From assembly GCF_963662255.1 (NCBI RefSeq), contig NC_085052.1, forward strand, positions 13,305,151 through 13,369,150: a stretch of DNA of 64,000 nucleotides. The letters run 5' to 3'. The translations under genes and the position numbers were made by a program. The notes beneath the pieces are model-generated. The model did not search any database, was not told the DNA's origin, and worked only from the letters and a program-made list of their open reading frames with translations. The DNA comes from Cinclus cinclus (Eukaryota > Chordata > Aves > Passeriformes > Cinclidae). Shown piece by piece: positions 54,901 through 64,000 of the stretch (positions are counted from its first letter, which is position 1; each line of letters begins with the position of its first letter).

Positions 54901-57900
54901 CTCCTAGCAAACTGGGACTTCATATCACAAAAGGAATCTAGGAGAATTTAGAGTGAGGAGCAGCCAGCAAAACACCCACAGGAGTATTTCAGGGTGAACT
55001 ACCTGTGGGTAGTTTCAGAGGAAATTTTCAGGTGGAGAAGCAACCAGGATGTTGCTGTCACTCGCAGAGAGAGGCCAACAGGCACAGTTCCCTGCTCCTG
55101 CCAGGCAGGGACATAGACAGGACCACAGCGCTAAACCCCACTGATGGAGGAGAGTAGTACCTGCAGCAGCACACAGCAACACTGAGACGGCCAGAGGGCG
55201 AGGAGAGCTTCTCTCTGCAGGTGCAGAGGGCTCAGACAGTCTGCAGAGCAGTTGCCTGTGAAAGGGGACAGTGTAGGCAGAGGGGTTGAGGGTTAGCCAA
55301 AGGCTGGGGCACACGAAGGTGAGGACCCTGAAGTGCAGAAAGTGCTGCCCAATACCTGAGCATCTCCCTCTGCTCCAGCACCATATGAAGAAGAGTCAAA
55401 ATGCACAAAACCCAGAATCCTGTAATGTTTTACAGCCATGCCTGGAGGATGTTTGGCCATAAACCAACTTTTTTCCACCCCAAAATAAAGATAGGGTGGC
55501 TTCCCAGAAAAACCCAGAGGGATACTAATCCACTCCACCCTCACCCTTCCCAGCCCCGCAGGCCAGTGCCCCCAGCCCTGCCTCCTAATCCTTCACTGCA
55601 GCTTTAATGGGGCGTTTCAGAGGCAACAGCAGCTCCTCCATGGCTGAGCAGCACGGAGCAGCCTGCGGCAATCCCACTGCTCACCATTAACCTGCTCCCA
55701 CCCCCCAAAGGGAAGAAACTTGGTGAAACCCCATTGGGATGTGTTACATGGGAATGACCTTGTCTTCACTACCCACAGCACCAAGGCAGCCCCAGGGCAA
55801 ATGAGGAGCGGGGAAGGGAGACACAGCCCACTCACAATTAATTCTTCTTTCTATTCAATTACTAGCAGCAAGACTGAGGCATGTTTTGTGGGTGGTGGGA
55901 ACACCAGGCCAGGAGACTGCCCCTGTGTTCTGGTCACAGCCACCTGGAGCTGTGCCCACCCCTGTGCAGGACCAAACTGGATGATGTGGCCCTCTCTGCT
56001 CATTCTTCAGCGGCCTGCTCTCACAGCTTCATTTCAGGGAATAGGGCAGACTCCTCTGCCCTTCACCACCTCCTGTCCCTCCTGTGCAGCAGCTTCCTAA
56101 AACACAATCTGTGCTTCCACAGTTTCAGTCTGTGCTCCTGAAATTGCAGGTATCAATATTCACCATCCTCCAGTGGCCACATGCTGGCTCCCAGGCAGAG
56201 ATGCTCCTGCAGATCAGAGAAGAAAAAGCCAGGCTGTGCCTTCCATCCAAGCGGGGTGATATGGAGAAGAGCTCACTACTCACAACAGCAGGGCTGCCAG
56301 CATAGCAGGGGCAGCCTGCGTGGCTCAGCATGTGGCAGCTTCGCTCCTGGCTCCCAGGCAGAATAGGAGATCATCCCATCATCCAGGGCAGTCCATGGAT
56401 GCACACATGGATTTTCCAATGGTGTTAAGCATTCCCCACATTTGGCTCTGCTGAGGCCAGTGTTGTTCTCATCTCTGGCACCCCCACGCAGCACATGGGG
56501 TGAGCCAGGCACATGGGTAATGATCTGGCAGAGCTGAGCAAGGCCAAAAGCCTTGTGGAGGGCACTGAAGGGGAGACATGCTCAGGTCCCATCGGTCTGC
56601 AAGGAGAGAGAGCTGGGATGGCTCTGCAGCTACCCAGCTCAGGAAGGGGTCTACACAGAGTCCTTGAGCTAGGTAAGCCAGAAACAAAGACCAAAGGCTC
56701 CCAGTGAGAGCAGTTCACATGGGATCAGCTCAGGGAGAAGGTGACATCTCCAACTCTGCATGACTTAAACCCGAGGCTGAGTACTTTGGGACAATTCTGC
56801 TCTGCGTAGAACAAGGGTTAGCAAACAAGCAGCCTGATCAGGAACGGCCATGACACATGTGCACGGGGAAGGGGTGACAGCCACAGACATGTGGATGAGG
56901 ATGGGTGTGCTCATGGCACTTGGGCAGCTCCACTCCATTCCTGACCCCCTTGTATAGACCAAACAGCACCTCCAGAACCTGGTCCCAAGCCATTCTTGCC
57001 TGGCACAACTTCCCCAGCACCACAGCCACAGCCCAAGCTGGGGTCTCCAGCCACACGTCATCAGGCAGGGCTGGGAAAGGGGGGCGGGGGTCAAAGCCAG
57101 GCTGGGTAGGCAGGGTCTTCACTGGCCACCCAGGAAGGTGGGAGCCATCACTCAATGTCAGGTGTCACTGTCCTGTATGTGGGATGGGTCTGTGGCTCCT
57201 TCAGGATCACAAGTAGCTGAGGCCGATGCAAAATGCTGTTCCTTTCTTGCCTCAGTTCTCAGCAAGCCCCATCAGGCAATTTAGCTTGATTTGGGTCCTC
57301 TTAGGGAGAGGACTTCTGCACCCAGCCCGTGGTGAGGTTAAGCCTAAAACCAACAGAATGGCCGGGGGGGGGGGCTGTACGTCGCTGTAACTCTACCTTT
57401 GTTTGTTTGCTTACAACATCCACCCAAAATGCCCGTGTGTGTCTCTGGGCCTCTGTGTCAGTGGCAGCTGAACTGCTGACCCCAGGAGTTTGCAAAACAC
57501 CAGGGTTATGGCCCCTTTGACATCCCAGCCCAGCAGAGCCACAGCTCATCCTGATCCTGGCCCCAAGGAGCCAGGCCCCAGGGCACCCCACATGGCCCTG
57601 TGAGAGCTGGGCTATGGGGAGAAACAGTGGGGCCAGTGGGAATGGACCCCAAAGGAGTGTTGAGGTGGAGACACAGGGTACTTGCTGCTGTCCAGGCTTG
57701 GCTGCAGCCCCCCACCTTTCTGTGGACCACCACACCACGGACCTGCCCTAAACCCCCCGCTAGTCCTTATCCAAGCCCAGCCCTTCATTTTCTGTCAACC
57801 CCACAGCCCACACCCCATTCTGGGATGGGGACTGACATAGGAACTGTGCCCCTTGCCAGCTTCCATGCCCAGGCCATGCCTGGTCTCTGTGCTGCCCTGC

Positions 57901-60900
57901 AGACCTCTGCATTTTGGGAAGGTGGGGAACATATGGTCACAGGCAAAACAACAGTCACAGCCTGGAGACAGCCTGTAACTGGTTTCTCCCCAGTACCAGC
58001 TGTGGTAGGGGACTTCACGCCACTCTGGAGCGTGGCCACGGCATGCACAACCTAAGCTGCCATCATGGTGCAGACACTGTCTCCAGGCGGTGCAGGGATG
58101 GGTCAGGGCTGCAGGGAGTCAGCCTAGGCACAGGTGCAAATGCCCAGGGAATTCAGATAGAGTTTGCAAGCTCTCCAAATATTCTCCTTCCATTTTTTTC
58201 ACCAGGAGCCAAAATCCTACCTCCCGATGGCCAAGCCCTGCTGCTAACCATGTTGCCTTCCCTTGTGAGCTAAACTTTAGGAGGTCTAGCAGGACAGACC
58301 TGCCACAAGTCCGTCTCCTCTGCTCTCCTCATCCTCTACTCTGCCCATCAGCAACAGTCCTTCCTATCAAGCCCCAAAAACCTCATGCCCTGCAGCTTGG
58401 GGGTCTTTGCCTGCCTAAGAGCCTGTCAGGGGAGCAGGGACTGGAGGTATGGAGCAGTGTGAGGTGTCCCACAGGCCCCATGAAGAGACATCACCAGCAA
58501 GGATGCCACAGAAGATAAATCCAGCCCATCCAGCCTAGGGTTCTGCCTCCGACATCCCTGAAAGAATAACTCTGAGAGATCCTAAATCCCCTTGGGACAC
58601 GGCCCATGTGCTCTGTGCAGCCCTGTTCCCCGGGATGCCACCAGCCCAGCAAGGACGTGTGGCAAGTAGTGACAGTTCTGCCAGTGTCAGGGACAGCCCA
58701 GACCAGAGTGATTAGATTTGCACCTCAGAGGGGTCAGAGGGCAGGACACCTGCGACCTCTGGGTATCTGAGCTCTGGGTGCTGAGCACAGAGCTGCCAAC
58801 ACTGCCCCAATGTGAGAGGGCTCAGGAGGGGATGGTGTGGGACAGCTGCAGGGAACCTCAGCCCATGGAGCTCTCTGCCATGGCCCAAACATATCCACTT
58901 TTAGCACTCGCTTTACATATCTGTGAATTTAAACCCACACAACCACTGCTCCAACATTATCCTGTGCCTCTAGCTGTGCCCACAATACAGAAAAAAAACC
59001 CACAGCTGTCACAGCATCACCTTTATGGAAACAGCTCCCTCTTGCATTCTGGGCAGCACTGTGGGACTGGGGACAGGAGTCCACACCACAAGCAGCCACA
59101 TTATCACAGCCTGACATCACCCCAGGTATGAGCAAACTCCTGTGCCAGGATGTGAATCCAGACATCTGCAGTGGAACTGGGGGCTGGAGGAACCTCTTCT
59201 CCTCCTACGGAACACTCAGTGGATGAACAGCCACACATCCAAGCTCCCAGAAAACTTGAGGCAGCCTGGGGAGGACCCAACACATGTCTGAGCACCAGTA
59301 TGCAGGAGATTACACCAGCTTCAGGTTTTCCAGCAGAGAAGGCCATTCCCACACAGTGCATCAGCACTATTTCCCTTTGCAAGGTATATTGATGGGAAGA
59401 GGATGGGAATTATTGGCAGTGTGGCCCTTCCAGATCCTGCTGCTGCCCCCCTTGGTTGCAGTCTGCCCACAGCTCAGCTCTTCCAGTGCCTGCCCTGGTA
59501 GATCCCTAAGGCAATAGCAGAGGTACCCTTTGCCCACTTCCCGGCAGGATGGAAGAGGGATGGCACAGTCAGCTAACACTTCAGAAAACAGGACAATCAT
59601 CACACCCACCACTGGGGTGGTAGTCCCAGATAAAGGTGGCTCTGCTGGCTCTTTTTATGGCTCCTGCTGCCACCAAGGTGCCACATGGCTCTCTTCCCAC
59701 CTCGTAGTGCTGCTGAACTACAGGATAACGGGACGCTGCATCTCCTGGGGTGTCCCCTTCACTTCCTTCGAAGCCCAGGCAGCCAAGACATAGAAAAAGA
59801 GCTTTACCCTGGATCAGCGTGGGAACCAGCAACAGGGAGCTCATGGAGCAGGGGACCAGCCCCACCTACAGCACAGTCACAGCTGTGCTTCTCAGCCGCC
59901 CTGGGGCCATGGTCTAAACCACAAAGAGTTGAAACCCAGCCAGAAGTCTGATGGGGCAGGACCCGCTGGGTCATCACAAGATAAACCACTTCCTGGCCAC
60001 GCTCAGCAGAGCAGCTCCCCATCCTGCTCCTCCATCCCTCTGAAAAAGCAACTCAGACCTGACCTCTGAAATCAGAGCATCCTCTGGGAACTGCTGGCCT
60101 GGCCCAGCTACCCAGTGGGAGGAGGCAGCCAAGCCCCAGCCCAGCAAGGCTGCACCTGAGCCAGGCCCTGCAGCCAGCAGCCTGAGCCTCTCACCAGGAG
60201 CAGCAGGCTGGTTTGGGAGGGCTGTGGAGCGTGTGACACCACGGGTGCACAGCCATGGTGCTCATGTACGATGAGCTGCACATTAAGCTCCGCTACAGCC
60301 CCGTTTCTCTGGTGCATGACTCAGCCAGGTGCAGGGTCACCCACTGCTGCCAGAGCAGAGAGGGATCCATCACCAGCTGTATCAGCATGCAGAGCCTTGA
60401 AGCAGCAGAGAGGGGGGATGCTCAGAGCAAATTAACTCCTAGAGCAATCCTACAGCCATCACCTGGACTGGGACATAATTTGACTTCCCAGGTAGTGGCA
60501 CCTTCAACACCTTTGGGAGAGAGACAGGCTCCACACCCTTATATATGCCTCCAGCAAGGGGAGCTCACATCTGTGCATAGAAAGAACAACTGAATTACCC
60601 CCTCGCCCTGTGGAAAACAAGGCAGCCCTCACATCAGGAGCCCCACGCTTCACTCCCTGTGCACAGAAAGGCTCCTGCCCCCCCACCACTGAGTATCCCC
60701 CAGCCCAGCCATGCCTGAGCCCACCTGCTCTTAGACAGCCCTGTTTGTTTGCCCAAGGTATTTGCAGCCGGGGGCACCTGCTTTGATACCATCAGCTCCA
60801 CGAAGGAAGCTGCTCACCTAGCGTGACCCCTGTAATCCCATCCTTCCCCATTAAGTGCTCTGTGAGCACATCCCCCCTCCCAGTCTCCTGACATTTCAGC

Positions 60901-61729
60901 ATTTATCTCCTTCTCCCCAAGCTGAGCATATCAAGGCAGTACCAACACCCCCCAGCCCCTCTATTGCTCCCTCTGTGTTGGGAGCACCCACTTCCCCCAG
61001 CATTGCCCTACAGCAGCACTGGGGACCAGCCAGCACTTGTGACAAGATCTTGAGTTGAGCTGGTCCTACAGTGGGGAGCACAAGCTTTGTATCCTCAAGC
61101 CCCCTGCCACCATCCTCACGTCCTCCATGGTGCCACCTTTGCCCCCTGCCAGGACAGGTCCTGCCTGCCTCTGTTCCAGCCACCTAGACACCCTGAAGGA
61201 CACCAGAAGCCTGAAATAATCTCCTTTTACTGTTGCAGGGGCCAAACGCTCCTTCCCATCAGCTGGCACAGCCTCTTCAACTCTGTGTGAAGAAACAGTA
61301 TCACCCTTCCAGGACTGCGCAGTGCCCATTCCCTCCACTCATCACTCCCCAGCAGGCTAGGAACCAGCTGCCTCTCCCAGCCCTCCCTTCCAAGAGTGCC
61401 TTGTTAAAAATTGTCTGCTGGCTTCTGTTTCCCTGGAGCCAAGCTGCAATTCCTCAGAGCACAAGCACAGCCAAGGTCTGGCAGACAGATTATCCCTGAC
61501 CCCTTCCAGGTGCACATAGCCAGGTGATGGGTTGCCAGCCCTGGCAGGGGCTGGGCACTGTCTTAGCACTGTCCGAGCCACGGCTCCATCCGAAGCCCAG
61601 CACTCCTTTCCTGTATCATCAGCACAGGGTACGGGTGCACTGTGTCCACTGACATCTCTCAAACATCCACTGCCCCACAGGGAGGATGCTGTTGCCTCCC
61701 TTCACCCAGCTCAGCTCCAGGAATGTCCC
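51999..61729. other. FGF8–NPM3 intergenic DNA, no gene seen
   Basis: About 9.7 kb of moderately G+C-rich sequence with many CA/TG-rich words near 52.0–52.3 kb, a C8/T9 run at 52664–52679 and a G11 run at about 57363. Frames up to about 150 codons occur on both strands and frequently overlap; none has a recognisable domain. Confidence 0.65.
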
Positions 61730-62205
61730 GCTTCTTACGAACTTCCCGGGGAAACGGGATTTGCCGAGAGATCAGACCGCGCCTGTGGGCACAGGCACCG
61801 AGCGCCAGCCGCGGGCGCAAGGCGGGGCTGGGAGGCACCGCAGCTCCCCGGGGCACAGCACCGCTGCCAGCCGCACCCGCCTCTCGCAGGAAAGGAGGAG
61901 CAGCAGGGCGGGATGCCCTTGGTAGCCGGGGGAGCCCTGCGGGCGGGGCGATGGGAGCGGAGCCGAGCGGAGCGGACCGGAGCCGCCGGTGTCGGTACCG
62001 CAGAGCCCGCCTGCCCCCTGGCGGTGCCGCACCGGCCCCCGCCGCCTCTCCAGCCCCCGGCCCGGCACGCTCCCCCCTCCTCCCACGCTGCTGCGGGGGC
62101 CATGCACAGAGCAAGCGGCTTCAGCTCGCCCCGAGCCAGCGCTCTCCGCTGCTGCACCCCGGGCAGCCGAGGTCCCGTTCCCCGGGGTTGGGAGGGCAGC
62201 GGTCT
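61730..62205. promoter_or_regulatory. Orphan CpG island
   Basis: Dense CpG and G+C, including GGAGCGGAGCCGAGCGGAGC and many CCGG/GCGC words, with no known gene start. It lies about 0.9 kb downstream of the NPM3 polyadenylation signal and about 11 kb upstream of FGF8. It could be an unannotated promoter (for example of a non-coding RNA) or a distal regulatory island. The 225- and 228-codon frames across it lack domain features. Confidence 0.6.
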
Positions 62206-62560
62206 TTGAGTCAGGGAATGTTTTGGGTTGGAAGGGACTTTTTGACATCGAGTCTAACCCCTCTGCCATGGACGGGGGCATCATTAACTAGATCAGGTTG
62301 CTCAGAGCCCTGTTCAACGCGATCTTGAACGTTTGCAGGGATGGAGCCTCTACAGCTTCTCTGGGCAGACTGTGCCAGCGTTTCACCACCCTCATTGCAA
62401 AAAGCTTTTCTTCCTTATATTCGATTTAAATAAACCCTTTCAGTTTAAAAGTATTAGCTGTTGTCTTACATCAGCAGGACTTGCTAAAACATCTGCCCCC
62501 ATATTTCTTACGAGCCCCCTTTAAATACTGAAATGCCACAGAAAATCTTCCCAGAGCCAA
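62206..62560 (-). repeat. CR1 LINE 3' tail
   Basis: Plus strand reads TTTTGGGTTGGAAGGGACTT, GAGTCTAACCCCTCTGCCAT, CTAGATCAGGTTGCTCAGAG, GCAGGGATGGAGCCTCTACA, TTTCACCACCCTCATTGCAA and TCAGTTTAAAAGTATTAGCTG, the inverse of a CR1 3' end. It abuts the orphan CpG island. The 3' octamer tail is mostly lost. Confidence 0.92.
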
Positions 62561-63099
62561 GTCTTCTTCAGTCCTTTTCCCTTTGCTGCAAGGGGCTTTG
62601 AAGCCTTGTTCTGAGAGCTAAGCAAGGTCTGTTTGTGACCAGAAGGAAGCGGTGGGTAGGTGCAAAGGAGCTGCACAGGTTCCAGAAGAGAGATACAAAA
62701 CCTAGAAAGGAGTCTGAGCTAATGATCCACCCTGGATTTCATACATGAGTCCAGGCTACTGAAAAATGCACTGTCCCAGGGCATCAATAGAACCAGCATG
62801 ACTAGGACATTCCATGGTGCTTCTCAGGGACAATATCCAGTGTCTCAGACAAGGAGGACAAGACACATGGACCAAGAATGCAAGACTGATTACAGAGAAA
62901 CTGCCAGAGAAACATTTAAGGGCAGAACCAGCCACCATGGGTGAGAAATGCCACCTGAAGTGCAGAAAGGATCAAACCCTCTCCAGGTACCCAGGCATGG
63001 GGGAACACAACTCCTCAGCAGAGGTCACAGGTCAGACTTGCCCCACTGAAGCATGCATGGGAAGAACATGCCAGCCAGCAGTGACCTTTCTTCAGACCT
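62561..63099. other. Intergenic DNA between CR1 and the NPM3 3' end
   Basis: Nothing recognisable; short frames only. Confidence 0.7.
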
Positions 63100-63849
63100 G
63101 GTGCCTGAGAGATCTTTATTGAGTGTAAGAACAGTTCTTTACAATGCAGTTTGACCCAGAACCTCCCCCAAATCAGACAGGCTGTGAGCTCCCACCCCAC
63201 CATAACTGCAGTCAAGAACAGAGACTGGGCCCAACTTTCACACTTCCAAGTACATAAAAAGCATCAAACTGAGTGAGCAAAAGCAAACATGTTAGAATCA
63301 GTGGAAGTGCCTGTCTCACTGGCTTTACATCTATTTGCTGGAGAAGGGGCCAGGACTGATTATTTCACAGCCAGGGAAAAGGGGCGCACAGAGCAGAAGT
63401 CCAGGACAACAAAAAGGCACAGGGTAAGGATCACCTCCTCTGTCCCCAATTCCCAGAACAGGGACTGGGGAGAGGGGATATACCAGCAGCATCCATCCAG
63501 TTTTGGGATCACCCTCCCAGGGCTGTGAGAAAGGAGACACCCTAGTGCTGGGAGCAGCCCCTTCACCCCCAGAAAGTTAAAACAGCATTAAAAAAAAACA
63601 AAACCACACAAACAAAAAAATATGAAAAGCAGCAAATGTTGAGGTCCTGGCAACAGGTGTCCAAGGTAAAAACCATCCAGGGAGAGAAGTCACAGTGAGT
63701 ACCTAGGGGAAGAACCAGGTTGAGACCATGAGATTTTAGCAGCACATTCCACCCACACTTTCCCCATCACTATCACAGCCACCCAGACCCTTCCTCCAAG
63801 GCAGCCTCACCTCTCACCTTGCCTGGAGACAAGTTACTGCTTCCTCCTC
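63100..63849 (-). other. NPM3: NPM3 3' UTR
   Basis: Sequence between the NPM3 stop codon and the AATAAA signal. It contains a T-rich run on the minus strand (63590–63620). Confidence 0.6.
63115..63120 (-). terminator. NPM3: NPM3 polyadenylation signal (AATAAA)
   Basis: Minus-strand AATAAA in CACTCAATAAAGATCTCTC, about 730 nt after the stop codon; cleavage is expected at about 63095–63105. Confidence 0.65.
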
Positions 63850-64000
63850 CTATTTCTTGGCTGGCATAATAGGAGGAAGCTCCTCCTCATTCTCCTCAGA
63901 CAAGTCATCATCCTCCTCAAAGGAAGCATCTTCCCTGTGCACTGGGACACACAAGTAACTTGTTACTCAACTGGTCCACAAGACATCCCAAGAGCAGAGC
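63850..64000 (-). CDS. NPM3: NPM3 (nucleoplasmin-3), last coding exon; rest beyond the right edge
   Basis: Histone chaperone of the nucleoplasmin family, nuclear and nucleolar. The exon 63850–63934 follows acceptor AGTGCACAG and encodes EDASFEEDDDLSEENEEELP then PIMPAKK and TAG. The acidic tract followed by a P-I-(L/M)-P-A-K-K end is the NPM3 carboxyl terminus as I recall it from mammals (CPILPAKK plus a short extension); here the protein stops directly after AKK. 63935–64000 is intron. The nucleoplasmin core domain is outside the window. The position right after FGF8, on the same strand, matches vertebrate synteny. Confidence 0.88.

Noticed and set aside
61532..62328. 225- and 228-codon frames across the orphan CpG island
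   Set aside because: Two different frames on one strand and several on the other are open at once, the usual CpG-island artefact; the second runs into the CR1 tail.

Overview
The window is nuclear DNA from a vertebrate, most likely a bird. It carries three recognisable genes, all on the minus strand and in the order FBXW4 – FGF8 – NPM3. This is the conserved order around the split-hand/foot (SHFM3/dactylaplasia) locus of jawed vertebrates. The avian (or at least sauropsid) assignment rests on the FGF8 amino terminus (two-exon signal peptide beginning MDPCSSLFSYV, the form I recall from chicken), on several CR1 LINE tails, and on the absence of Alu, B1 or L1-type repeats. There is no prokaryotic, plasmid, phage or CRISPR content; most open frames in the window are chance frames in introns, intergenic DNA and CpG islands.

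Layout. Bases 1–16,696 hold the 5' part of FBXW4 (F-box/WD40 protein, dactylin): coding exon 1 at 16,446–16,696 in a CpG island, exon 2 at 5,276–5,371, exon 3 at 2,436–2,621 and exon 4 at 1,128–1,260. The reading phase closes exactly across all three introns, and intron 2 appears to use a GC donor. The remaining WD40 exons lie beyond the left edge. Bases 17,000–41,300 are a 24-kb gene desert between FBXW4 and FGF8. It contains an old sense-strand CR1 copy (about 18.34–19.17 kb), a CR1 tail at 39.0 kb, microsatellites, and several stretches dense in transcription-factor-like motifs. Those stretches are candidate long-range enhancers of FGF8, which in mammals and fish are known to be spread over this interval and the FBXW4 introns.

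Bases 41,300–51,900 are FGF8: five coding exons (32, 37, 181, 107 and 282 nt) giving a 212-residue secreted growth factor, a CpG-island promoter, and candidate polyadenylation signals at about 42.71–42.74 kb and 41.33 kb. The third coding exon has tandem acceptors 33 nt apart that would give the FGF8b and FGF8a forms. A CpG-retaining element with an octamer and an MEF2/TATA-like box lies in the intron at 44.70–44.84 kb, and a TGACAG-rich block lies upstream of the promoter at 51.72–51.91 kb. Bases 52,000–63,100 are intergenic, with a (CA)n tract, an orphan CpG island at 61.73–62.20 kb and a CR1 tail immediately beside it. The last coding exon and 3' UTR of NPM3 (63.10–63.93 kb) close the window.

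No new molecular system was found. The main items of interest are regulatory and splicing features: the GC–AG intron, the FGF8a/b acceptor pair, candidate conserved elements, a MIR-like SINE core inside the FGF8 promoter island, and the orphan CpG island. Conservation, enhancer activity and transcription are inferences here, because no alignment or expression data were available.
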